Below are positions 11,210 through 22,110 of a stretch of DNA of 64,000 nucleotides, piece by piece. The notes below the pieces were generated by a model. That model was given only the letters and a program-made list of their open reading frames with translations, was not told the DNA's origin and did no database searches. Position numbers and translations under genes: made by a program. Source of the stretch: Muricea muricata (taxonomy: Eukaryota > Cnidaria > Anthozoa > Malacalcyonacea > Plexauridae); contig OY979724.1 in the NCBI GenBank assembly GCA_963855995.1, positions 3,630,858 to 3,694,857 on the forward strand. Direction: 5' to 3'. Within the stretch, counting starts at the first letter, position 1. The number at the start of each line of letters is the position of its first letter.

Positions 11210-12316
11210 CTACCAGTCGATACAGTTTGTGTACCCGTTCCAGATCGTCGTCGTCAAATGGCCAGTTTTCTTCAAGATAGCGACATAGATTTAGGCCACT
11301 ATTTGTTGTATATTAGTTTCTCATCCGGGACTTCACCTAAAGTTGATGCGGGCGGGCGGCCATTACCATTATGCTATTATTGGCCGACTTTCCCCTTTCC
11401 ACAAAAACTATTTTGGTAAAGTGCGCATTATAGCATTTTATATAGTGCGTTTCGAAAAATACAGGAATCGTTGTGTTTGTTTTATAGAGCTGCAACTTTC
11501 TGAATGTTTCCACGCGATTTTGATGTGCCCCACGCCAACATAACAAAGTTCAAGGTGTATTGCGAGTTTTATAACACGTACCTCTTTATAAACACCACAG
11601 TACAGACAAATTTCACCTCCGTCACAAATTTCACATACGGCCCAAACAACGAAATTACATCTGTCACACGCATTCTCCCCAGGACTTCCGGTAGAACTTA
11701 GCTGGCTTTGGATGTTAAAGCGTACAACTGTAATGCGGGAAAACTGACATTTTTTTTAACGGTAGCAATTGGTTTGGGAACGTTTCTAATTGTCCTTCTT
11801 TCAATATTTCACTTTGAAGACATCCCAAAATTTAAAATAATGGTCAAAAATGGCAATAAGGGCAATAATGGTGAAAAAGCCCATTTTCTTAGAATACATG
11901 CGGGCGGGGATGAGAAACTAATATACAACAAATAGTGGCCTTATCTTTAAAACACTTTCTGACAGCATGTTGTCTTGAAAGTGTGGATGTAATGTCACGC
12001 ACTTTTGTCCCTGTGTTTCACAATGGTCAAGAAGATCATCATACTCGTCGTACTCTAACGCTTTCTCATGGCAACAAAAACATTCAATCAATTTTTTTGA
12101 TACAGTGCAAAGTCCACATTTACACCAGCTAAGAGTTTGAAGGCGCCATGCATTTGCTGTTTCAAACTCTTGATCGATTTCTTCGCTCGAGGACGACGAA
12201 TTGCTCTCTCAGTCCGAGTCGCTTTCATCGCTTATATTGGTGCCTTTTCCCCCTACTTCTGGCTCATATTGGTACGGTAACACTTCTCCTATTTGATTCT
12301 CGCGAATATTCTCCAT
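11210..12316 (-). pseudogene. P2X7 C-terminal (ballast) domain-like coding segment, broken
   Basis: From an ATG at 12314-12316 the minus strand reads MENIRENQIGEVLPYQYEPE, an acidic Ser-rich linker with one in-frame TGA (12209-12211), then a Cys/His-rich block: WCKCGLC, ECFCCHEKA, HCETQGQKCVTLHPHF. After a transposon at 11294-11940 the frame continues as LCRYLEENWPF and ERVHKLYRLV, ending at the foldback. Known: the Cys pattern matches the zinc-binding cytoplasmic tail of vertebrate P2X7 receptors, which also occurs as stand-alone proteins in invertebrates. Seen: no channel part is present. Inferred: a stand-alone family member or retrocopy, now inactive through the stop, the insertion and loss of the C-terminal Tyr/Trp-rich portion. 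Confidence 0.78.
11294..11940. mobile_element. 647-bp non-autonomous DNA transposon with TTA target duplication
   Basis: Perfect 33-bp terminal inverted repeats, beginning GGCCACTATTTG, are flanked by TTA at 11291-11293 and 11941-11943. Removing the element and one TTA restores the P2X7-like reading frame, which proves the boundaries. A 3-bp TTA duplication and GG-starting ends are typical of PIF/Harbinger elements. Two interior plus-strand ORFs (11504-11701 and 11708-11935, the second with one hydrophobic segment) have no recognisable transposase motif, so it was probably mobilised in trans. Confidence 0.85.
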
Positions 12317-12616
12317 AACAATGGTTTAAAAGCAATAATTTCTTTACAAAACGTTCGTAATCTCGACAGACACTGAATAAAATATATTGCGTGTTTTAAT
12401 TCTACCCAGCCATCTACGTCATTCTGGTCATGTGATGCAAAGATAATTTTTCGAAAATACGAGCCAAGATGGCCGCCAAGAAGTAAATTAGCAGTCAAAT
12501 AAAATGCAAATAACTCCGGAACGAAAACGATCGGTGAGGTTTTAATATTATATTCATTACCAGGAAAGGTAACACTTTCAATCTGGGCAATAAAAAATTT
12601 TAGTGCCATTGTCCTT

Positions 12617-12815
12617 TAATGTACACTTACGCATGCTCCTAAATATAAGTATATGTAACTTTAAATTATGTATCCAATTACGTTATATTCTTCACTATAT
12701 AAGTATCACTGTTATGTAACTTGCGTCATTCCTGACGATGGCTAAAATATAGTCGAAAGCTAGATTAAATTCAAAGTGTTTATTTTCGGAGTTACCGTTG
12801 TTTTGTATTTTGTAA
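12617..12815 (+). repeat. Inverted copy of the Penelope terminal region
   Basis: Reverse complement of 8778-8968: both contain CCTAAATATAAGTATATGTA, TTACGTTATATTC and the CTGACGA..GAAA motif when read from the element's sense strand. On the outer side it ends in sequence absent from the left end, then the CACCAACGAG target duplicate. The 5' part of this inverted copy is the piece at 10849-11033. Confidence 0.9.
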
Positions 12816-12999
12816 AAATACTCAGTGCCCAGTGGTTCCCGCAATACACCAACGAGGTTGTTTCCTATTTTTATGTTTGGTGCGCGCATTGCTACTGCTG
12901 CCAGGCTTGCTAGGTCTTTTTCTTCAAGAAACTTTAAACATAAAACTGCCTGAGACGCTTAAGGAGCAAGAACAATTGTCAGCGAGTAGCAGTTCATAG

Positions 13000-13978
13000 T
13001 TACTGTATTCCGGCCCATTTAACTTCAATGTAACCTGACACCCAGTTTTTCCGCTGAAAGATTAATAAAACTTCGTCTGATTGAGACCAGAGCAATCTGG
13101 GAACGAGATCAATGATGTTACCGACCATCTACGGCTTATAAACAAGCGTCGTCGATACAGCTAATTAAAAAAACGTTGTCCTAATTTGCAAATATTAAAC
13201 TGTAAACCTTAATCTCAAGCTTGGAAAGGATAATGGAGCACCATTTTTGAACTAACTGTATACAGAAATGTGGTTGCACTGACTAACTGCCTGATTACAT
13301 GTATCTCAGAAATCGTTGAAGGTGAAAATATTTTCAGATAGACAAAGGATTCCGCTTATTGGTCGGATAAACACTGACATTCTTTGATTGAATTGGCAAT
13401 ACGGATCACTGCATGCAAGCGCATATAGCAAAATAACTAATAACTTATTGACTAGACTATTCCACTCGACACTCGAAGCCAATATATAGCTATAACACAG
13501 TGCTCAAAAGGACAAAAATCTTAGTCGGAATTCGTTGTTATTACAAATTTCAGGTTCGTATGAAGTTTCTGTTTGTTTTTAATAGCACATTACATATGTC
13601 TGATGAGATCGTGTGGGTGATAACATGGTCAGCGCCGTAGTTTCATTCATTCTCGTAAATTTTGATACCGATCAATTCTTTCAAACCATGATCCTCAAGT
13701 ACATGGTACATGATTTCTCAACGCGTCCTTAAAGAATCTTACACTTCGTTTTGTTTACAACAGAAAATCATAAACATTTCATACATACGTTTCGTGCACA
13801 ACGTTTGTAAGATGAGATGCTTAGCAATTATATTTAGTAAACTCCATCGATCATGACATATATAATATAGTGTAACACAATTCTCATCATTGTTTAATGA
13901 TTTTTGCCATATCTCATTACCGGTATTGTTTACTGATAGGTGTGTATAAGCTAAATTAATTCAAGAAGTTGTCTAGAA
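13000..13978. other. Upstream flank of second SLC22 gene; no gene recognised
   Basis: AT-rich sequence without a supportable exon. It presumably contains the promoter of the transporter starting at 13979, but I can point to no definite TATA box, and the nearest AT-rich run (13855-13870, ATATATAATATAG) is too far upstream to decide. Confidence 0.35.
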
Positions 13979-16900
13979 ATGGCGACCGATGATCTGACAA
14001 ACTCTTTGGGCAAACCAGGCAAATTTCAAGTCCTGCTCTACATATATCTATCCGCAAACTGGATCCATATAAGTTGGAACCATCTTGGAATGACATTTAT
14101 AGGGGCAAAAACCAAACATCATTGTAAGGTAGAGAACAGCACAGACGTTAGCCGGCTTGTACCAAAGATAAGCAAGAATGGGAAGATAGAACCGGATGGA
14201 TGTCATGTGTTTGATGGTTACAACACTTCGAAAAAAATACCATGCCCAAATGGTTGGACTTATGATCTTCCTGAAGGAGAAGAGACCATAATATCTGAGG
14301 TGAGTTCTTCTCATACCATTGAAGTGTGTTGCAGAATACTGGGACACAAACCATGACAGCTTATTGTTGAATGCTACCTACACTGGACCACCACGTTGAA
14401 GAACTTCACCTGACCGTGTCTTTTTCCTTTCGTCTAGTGGAATCTTGTCTGTGATGATGCTTACAAAACCAGTTTTGCCACAACCATGTACTTCGTTGGT
14501 GTTACGTTAGGAAGTCTCGTATTTGGGACATTATCAGATAAATATGGCAGAAGACCAGTATTTTTGTTTACGATGTTTGCACCGTTTGTTATTGGTCTGC
14601 TGTTGTTCTTTGTAAACAACTATATCGCATTCGTCGTTCTTCGTTTTTTTCTCGGCTTTATCCTTCAGGTAAATTCTTTCTTGAAACTTTTGAAATTTTA
14701 ATTAACGCACTCTTCGACATCCGAATAGTCTTAAGTTAGTAAGAAGAGATGTGTAGGAAGCACGACAGTGAACGTTTTCAACCTATCGCAGTACTGAAAA
14801 GAAATGCAACGACTAAAGCTGTCCTTAACTGTTTACAACACCAAATCAAAGACTTTAACGTCAACGCCTGCGTTTGAAACCTTTAGATGAGGTGCTGAGG
14901 AACTTGGTTTGGTGCATGCGCTGTTAATACCGCATCATTGCTTTGCTTTTTAAAAGCTACATTGAATACATGTACTGGCTAAATTCATGACTATTATCGC
15001 GTTCCATCTTTTGCGTCTACTAAGCTCTCGAAGAACAAACTTGTTTCCTTCATCCGGTCAACCTGATCAAACTTCAACTTCAGTCTAGGACCCAGTAACT
15101 TTTAAAAACATTTTCTTTGAAAATCCTTGCTAGAACAGCGGCACTTGTTCCTCCGTGATGTTTCTGAATTGCTACATTTCCTGGTTGACTCCAGCCAGTC
15201 CTGGTAAATGAACAAAAATCCCAGGTTACTTTACCAGGATCTTTGATTAATAATCCACCAAACACAATCTGGTTAATTTGAAAAAACGACCTGCATCAAC
15301 TAAACAGTAATCCTGATTAACTAGCTTGGGGTCCTGACTAAATGAACAAGGAAATTTAACCAGGTTGGACGAACATTGTCGATTTTACATTAACCAGGCA
15401 ATTTTTAACCAAGGTGTTTTTGAAGAGTTTCAAATAGTTTTACAGCAGTTTTACGTCTTGTTACAGATCTTGTCCTTTTGAACTAGGATAATTTACATGA
15501 GAAAATGTTCTTTTTCAGGGTTTGCAAATGACAACTTTCACAAGTTTGGTGGAAATTTTTGCGACTCGGTACAGAGCATTCACCGGTCTGGGCGTGGGAA
15601 TTCCGTGGTCTACAGGAATCATGACACTTGCACTGCTCGCATATTTGATCAAGGATTGGCATTACATACAGTTGATGTCCACGACGGTTTGTCTCTTTCA
15701 AATTGGGCTTGTTTGGTAAGTAATTATGGTCTAGCAGGCTTTTCATATTAGCAAACTATTCATTGTTGTTGCGTCTTTAATGCGAGCTTTACAAGAATGG
15801 AAAAGTTAGTATAATGGAAATGTTCCATGGGTACCTCCAACTGCATTCTCGTTTTAAATTCTTTACTAAAGATTTCTATATAATTTTAAAGTTTTCTCAA
15901 ATGAGAAAAACTAACGTCGACACTTTTTATGTTCTGTAAGGTGTTTGCCCGAATCATTTCGATGGCTTTTAATGAACAACCGTTTTGACGACGCAAGGAA
16001 AGTTGTGACAACCATCAGTACTTTCAACAAGATTCCGTTTCCAGAAGAAACATTTAATAAGACGGTTACTGGGATTGAAAATTTTTCAAAAATTGAAAAA
16101 AATAATAGCAGAAGTTATACAATTGTGGACATTTTTAGATTAAGCGTCTTGAGGAAACGATCCTTGATAATGATGGTCGTGTGGTAAGTACTGTTTAGTA
16201 TTAGTAGTGGGATGTGCCAATGATCCTTACCGCGCGACAGAGTGACAGAAGTGGGTTAAGCTGAATTACAAAGGACTTGACAACTTATCTAGCTCCAGAC
16301 GTTTGGACTAAGGAGAGGGAGAGTGGCAACCCTCCAACAACCGCCCGCAGTGCCCCAATGAATTTGTTGTCAATGTGTCTGGGTCCAGTCAAAGGTTCAG
16401 TCGCAAGGGCGTCTCTTGCAGCTATCTTATGAGTATGATTATAATTAAAGACTTAATCTGAGGTGAATCTCTACCCAGTATGTGAATTGATTCACTGTGA
16501 ACAAAACACCTGTGAGCAAAAAAACCCTGAGAAACCACCATATCCGAATTAGATCCCCAGCAGCACAAACATTCCATTTTTCAGAAACAAGTGTTTGCAT
16601 ATCTTCTACTGCATTCGCAAGGAATATGCTTGTTTCTGTCAGAGAAAAGAGTTTGAAACCGATAAAGTTTTTTCCATTCATCATTCTTTCAGGTTCTCAA
16701 CATCTCTGGGCTACTATGGCCTGACATTGAATATTTCAAGTCTTGCTGGAAGTAAATATCTGAACTTCTTCATCAGTGGGGCATTAGAGCCAATCATTAT
16801 AACGGCAACTATGTTCATTTTAAACAGGTGTGTTGTGATACTGTCAATTAGGCCACTACGACAAACTTGCAAGACAACACAGATTCGCTGAAGCAGGTGT

Positions 16901-19183
16901 TCCCTTTTAATACACTGTGTGTCATTTGAATACACCAAAAAAGATTCCAGCTTTCATCTCGATCCGGCAAAGCGAGATCTTATTTGCATAGGATTAATTT
17001 TTAACAAGCCTGCAGTTAACATCTTGATATTGTTCTCCAAGGTTTGGACGGCACAGGCCATTGTGTTGCTATTTTCTCATTGGTGGATCACTTCTTGTCT
17101 TGGCCGGGACGCTGCCAAAATCGAACAGTGAGATAGATTTTTAATGTAATTTGTAATATGATTAGCTTCCTTGATATTTGCGTTCTATTCTTCATCACCA
17201 ATTCCACAATATGTCATTTCTATATTCATAACTATACACACCATCATAACATTTATGTATTAAATACTGCTTCAAATTGTTCTTTTTGCCAAGGCAAAAG
17301 CAAGACGAGTAGTAGCATAAAAACAAGAGGAATTCAGTTATTTTGTTAATTTATTATTTCTGGCAATCTTTTATATCATCACTGTTACATTACCCATCTT
17401 TTCCATTTGTATGTCTGTTTGTAGATAGTATCCAGATTCTTGCAGCGACTTTTGCGTTAGTGGGAAGGATGTTTGTGCTTGGAAACTTTGCAATTATTTT
17501 TGTCTATACTTCTGAACTTTATCCTACTTTGATACGGTATGAAATGAAAAAGAAACATCACTGACAGATTTCCAAGTAGTACCACCATTTGACACATGTT
17601 TTATACGAATCTTTTTGTAGAAATGTTGGTCTTGGAGCTGGAATATTCTGGGCAAGGATTGGCGGCATTGCCGCACCACAGATTTTGTTACTGGTATGCA
17701 ATTAATCCACAGATTTTGTTACTGATATGCAATTAATCTGTGTCAAAAGCTCGGGAGCGCCATGGAGGGTATTTTGGAATAATTCTTAGAATATCCAGTC
17801 TGTGGCAAATGTTTAATACACCCATTGTTCGTTTTGTACCTATTTTGTTCAACTCCAGCCACTGTAGTCCATATAGTTAACAGTCAATAGTCTTCAAAAA
17901 GGTATCCACCCAATAGGATAGAAATTCAGACATAAAAACGACGTCTAAGATGAAAAAAGTAGTGTAATACACAACTTCATGTTGCCAACTGATGTCAGTG
18001 GCGCCACGAAGAATTACAAATTGCTGCTTCAATATCGACATTTTATGCATTAAATAACGTACGCATTTCGCTTAAATCGATACGGGTGTAACTTTGGAGA
18101 TCTTTTCCCCCGATAAGCTTAATAAACCATGTATTAATTGTGGTAGAGTCGAAAAATATTGTTATAAATAGACACAAGTGTTACACGTTCACTTTGTCGA
18201 TTTCAGAATTCGTAAAATTGACCAATCACAGCGAAGCACAAAAGTTCTAAACATTTTTCAGAGACCAGGAATATCATAAAAAAGAGAATAACTTGGGACA
18301 AATCTATACAGAGGTTTTATCTTTAGTTTTATAGGCACTACAACTACAACATCTTTATCCGAGAAAATGCAAAATTGTTAGCATTTACCGATGTCAACAT
18401 CAACCCTTGTCCCGCAATTAGTATTAGACTTTGTGTCTGGCAAGGCTTAAGAGGCGACCACAACATCTGTTGGTTTTAAAATCTAACAATTCACACAATC
18501 AAACAGCAGAGGTTAAAAAGACCTCTCTTTCATTCCTTTCACGACAATGGACAATTTGCATGATAGACTAACTTTCAGTCTAGCAAAGACAAACAAAATC
18601 TTTTACCACAGTTAAAAAGAGCATCCTAAAATTAGTAGAATTGCCAAGTTTGGTGGCGATGTGTTGTAAAGCATGGAAAATATGGCCTCGCAAAGTTTGC
18701 AAATTTGTATACATTTGTATTACGCGAGGAAAAAGTTACCACTTTTCAGCTAAAATTGTATCAAAAGTGGTAACTTTTTCCTCGCGTAATACAAATGTAT
18801 ACAAATTTGCAAACTTTGCGAGGCCATATTTTCGTTTTACAACATTTCGCCACCAAACTTGGCAATTCTACTAATTTTAGGATGCTCTTTTCAACTATAG
18901 TAAAAGATTTTGTTCGTCTTGCCTAGATTGAAAGTTAGTCTAACATGCAAATCGTCTATTAATCTAACATTACTGTTTCCAGGGAAACTACACAGCCGAG
19001 GTGGTTCCTTTTATCATATTTGGTGCATTGCTACTGTTGTCAGGCTTGCTGGTTCTTTTACTTCCAGAAACTTTAAATGTGAAACTGCCTGAGACGCTTG
19101 AGGAAGCAAGAAGAATCGAAGTACCAAAAGAGCCGAAAAACACGAGCAGTGGAAATGAAAACATTGAACTAGTTCTTTCATAA
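13979..19183 (+). CDS. SLC22-type organic ion transporter (MFS), paralogue 2, nine exons
   Basis: Seen: exons 13979-14299, 14438-14668, 15519-15715, 15941-16183, 16693-16827, 17042-17127, 17425-17536, 17621-17693 and 18983-19183 (stop TAA), 532 codons in one frame. Exons 1, 2, 3, 6, 7 and 8 have the same lengths as in paralogue 1 (321, 231, 197, 86, 112 and 73 bases) and every phase agrees. Motifs: SWNHLGM in TM1, WNLVCDDAYKTSF, GTLSDKYGRRP, PESFRWL, ELYPTLIRNVGLGAG, PETLNVKLPETLEEAR. Known: SLC22 carriers move organic cations, anions or zwitterions across the plasma membrane. The tail is shorter than that of paralogue 1. Exon 6 reads FGRHRP where paralogue 1 has FGRRKP. A foldback element sits in intron 8. 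ATTAAA at 19268 may be the polyadenylation signal. Confidence 0.92.
17676..17737. repeat. 31-bp tandem duplication over the exon 8 donor of SLC22 paralogue 2
   Basis: CCACAGATTTTGTTACTG followed by GTATGCAATTAAT occurs twice in direct tandem (17676-17706 and 17707-17737). The first copy contains the true exon 8 end and its GTATGC donor; in the second the G of the donor is A (ATATGC), which silences it. The duplicate therefore places exon-like sequence in the intron without a usable donor. Confidence 0.92.
18550..18956. mobile_element. Family-A foldback element, copy 1 (SLC22 paralogue 2 intron 8)
   Basis: A 407-bp palindrome with arms of nearly 200 bp and a 16-base centre. Landmarks in the left arm are GACTAACTTTCAGTCTAG, AAGAGCATCCTAAAATTAG, GCCAAGTTTGGTGGCG, TTTGCAAATTTGTATACA and TTGTATTACGCGAGG; the right arm mirrors them. 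Related copies lie at 28149-29330 (interrupted), 43402-43749 and 61552-61981, and single-arm fragments at 19370-19450 and 37050-37140. No coding capacity; it looks like a MITE. Confidence 0.9.
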
Positions 19184-19753
19184 AAATGTTTACAGTAGTC
19201 ACTAGTAGTTACAAATAGAGCTTGATAAAGTTTTTACAATTTATATACTGTTTTAACGGCGCAAGTAATTAAACAACCATTCCCGTTTGAAATGGATATT
19301 GATTCGGCCAATTATATATAAAAATATATGAGATATATCGAAACGTCGCATGGCTATAATCTGTGGCGTCCTGATATTACAGTATAATTTCACCACGAAA
19401 CTTTGCAGTTATACTAATGAAGCGTTCTTTTCAACTGTACTCCTAGATTTTCGTTTCTTCGCTTATACTCAAATTTGAAACCTTTCGATTCATAAAGAAC
19501 AAGAGATAACATATAGTGTGTTCACAAGGAATTGAATAGGTTATGTCTCTTTCTTTATGAACACACACAAAATATTTGGTTAAATGCTTCCCCTTATATC
19601 TTATGTTTCGTGTTATGTCTTCTTCATGAATCTAAGGATTCAGGGCATACTTCGTGAAATTTCGGCATATTCCGCGACACCCCGTCGCACGACTTGAAAG
19701 CAGACATATTCTGGTGACACATTCATGTTACGTAATAAACAGTCACGAAAATG

Positions 19754-19832
19754 ATTGATTGGTCGTTCCTATAAGAACGACGAACTTGATTGGTCGTTCC
19801 TATAAGAACGAAGAACTTGATTGGTCGTTCTA
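19754..19832. repeat. 31-bp tandem repeat, three copies
   Basis: TTGATTGGTCGTTCCTATAA units recur with GGTCGTTC at 19761, 19792 and 19823, an exact 31-bp period; the third copy is cut short. The array is bracketed by CACGAAA on the left and TTTCGTG on the right, so the whole could fold. Confidence 0.88.
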
Positions 19833-21480
19833 ATTTCGTGACTTGAAAACTTGTATAACCCATATTCTAGAGCGAGCAAGTTTCAATAATAGGCTGACGT
19901 TTTCGAAACTACTTTTTATCCGCAATACGTACACGGAATACAATCAAACAGAATGACGTCAACGCGGAAAACCATGATGCGAAACGAACAGGCGTTTTGG
20001 CGAAAGTCGGCAACGAAATTCGATGCATGGTTCGCTAAATGTTTACATTCATTTCTCGCAAAATACGGTTGCCTTAGAAGACCGCGCAATTTTCCCCCGC
20101 GCCATTAACGTGTTATAAAGTAGAGTCAATTGCAAGTATATGATCATATATTCCGCCTCCGCCTCCCACTCACTCGTGGTATAAACACATGAACAGTGAA
20201 CTGATATCCCACGCAATTTAATACGATCAGGTAGAGCCAGTTTTGTTATTGTGTATGTGTCAAGCTCGCACGACGATACTGCAATAAATTTCGACAGGAA
20301 CTCTCGGCGTGACCTTGCGATTTCGACAAGCCTCAAGCAAGAAAGTACGGTAGGTTAAAATTGTGCATACTTCTTCATTGTACATTAAAATTGTGCACTT
20401 ATTATAAAATCAAACACGATATTACTGTACGGAATCGGTCAGGAAATGCGAGACAAAATGAACTGTATGCAATGAGCAAAATAGCACCTACCTACGCACG
20501 AAGAAAACAACAACACGTCTGTTAGCGTTTCGGTAACTAAAATTGAAAAAAATTACATGTAAATTTTGTATTTGGACAACGCTCTGCTTTTTTGCGAATA
20601 CTGATTAAGCTTTCGCTAGCCAACGCAAACACAGTCGTGTTTGCGTGTTTGCCCCCAACTTTAAAAGAAGGGCTCACGAGAAACGAGCGGCAAACGCGAA
20701 ATTTCACTGTTCAGAGCTGCCGTTGGCGAGTCAAAATCAAGCTACTTCATCACATGCATAATATCCCAGCTGCAACCTGTATAGGCTATGGTTTCCATAG
20801 GCATTTCAGAAAGACGTTTGCAACGATTTTAAGTTAGTTTAACTTTGAGCAATTGAGGTACATGCATATACGTCATGCAGCTAGGTATATTGCCAACGGT
20901 TTGCTTATAACATTCACAAAATCCGTTTTGACATTTTATGCCACATAAGCATGCATGTCCAAATAGTATACACAATATTGCAATGTGGCTACTACTCGTG
21001 CATAGCTACCGGAATTATTAATTAATTAGCAAAAGAAATTTCTAAATCGTTGTAACATGTCATGATACGCGAGCATGACCGAGCAATAATATGTATTGTA
21101 CGGTATCCATGCAACTCGTGGCTACCGGAATATTATTTTAAGACAATTGTCCAAAGAGTTTTCAACATGATCCGACATGGCGGGTTTCTCACGCCATCTG
21201 TTGTCTTATTGCATGTTCATTCATGACGTCATCTAATAAAGTTATTTCAGATGCGCAGGTCCACATCAGCTGACGCGCATGCAAACAAACGCAGTTTCAG
21301 TTGTTTTCTATTATAAATATGCTGCAAAATATGCAATCTCATTGACAGCATATATACAGTATGATACCACAAGTTGTGTCATTCGCATGCATATTAGGTA
21401 ATAAAGTTGAACATCTCGCAAAAATTCTACCAAATCAACAAAATAGACAGAATTTCAAGACAGTAAAACCTAAAACACAG

Positions 21481-22110
21481 GATCTTTATTAGACCTCTAG
21501 GAAAAACAGTTTACAACAGATTGAGACATCCAGTATAGTAATTAGTTTAGTTTAGGTTTCCTCATGTAGTATCACTGGATCAATAAAAGATGATCCTTAC
21601 CGGACCTCTAGGAAGAACAGTTTCGAACCGATAGAGCTATCCAGTATAAATAAAGTTAGTTTAGATTAGGTTTTCTATATATGATGCCTTTTGGACCTCT
21701 ATATACAAGGATCAAGAGTCTCAGCTTCCGGCTCTATGGGAAGACAAAAGCAAAGTCACATTAAATTCACATCATTGTTTTTGTTTTGGTAAAACAATAA
21801 CCTGACTTAACGAGTGCTCACTTCCTTTGATTTTGCCGCAAAATTTGGCCGCAAGCTGAAATTGTTGATTCTTGTATAGGAAAAACATTTTGAGATAGAT
21901 GGAGCCATCTATTACTTAGTCTGGATAGCAGAATGATCTCTGCTTCTCCTCTATCGATAATAAATAAAGTTTGTTTGGTGCAGGTTTCCTGTAATATCAA
22001 CACCGGATCAATGATCGAGTAATAATCCTTAGCCTTAGCGCCAGCGGTTGTCTAGGAAAAACAATGTAGAACACAGTTGAACGATCCAGCATAAACGTAT
22101 ATAGTTCAGA
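21481..22110. repeat. Degenerate repeat of about 111 bp, four to five copies
   Basis: The word GACCTCTAGGAAAAACAGT begins units at 21492 and 21603 (period 111). Each is followed by a segment like CCAGTATAAATAAAGTTAG and TTTAGGTTTTC. Weaker, partly deleted units start near 21692, 21870 and 22048. The decay gradient suggests an old tandem array. No ORF is maintained across units. Confidence 0.75.

Larger units (their letters stand above)
8777..12846 (-). mobile_element. Penelope-like element composite with inverted ends
   Basis: Seen: an element flanked by the 10-bp direct repeat CACCAACGAG (8767-8776 and 12847-12856), inserted in an SLC22 exon. On the minus strand it holds, from high to low coordinates, a reverse transcriptase and a GIY-YIG endonuclease. 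Its left terminal 190 bp (8778-8968) recur inverted at 12617-12810, and part of the GIY-YIG coding end recurs inverted at 10849-11033. Known: Penelope-like retroelements pair an RT with a GIY-YIG nuclease, leave variable target duplications and often have inverted partial terminal copies. Inferred: one master copy plus an inverted 5'-truncated copy, the second interrupted by a 1.58 kb insert (11034-12616). Confidence 0.88.
8759..12999 (+). pseudogene. SLC22 third copy: exon 9 split by a Penelope-like insertion
   Basis: The first 18 exon bases (8759-8776, GGAAACTGCACCAACGAG) correspond to the start of exon 9 of the paralogue at 18983. The rest resumes at 12857 and runs to a TAG at 12997-12999, with a peptide similar to the C-terminus of the intact genes (LNIKLPETLKEQE against LNVKLPETLEEAR). 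The acceptor AG is changed to GG, a 4-base insertion (GCGC) shifts the frame near 12871, and 4.07 kb of mobile DNA lies in the middle. It is certainly dead. The ten bases CACCAACGAG occur on both sides of the insert. Confidence 0.85.
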
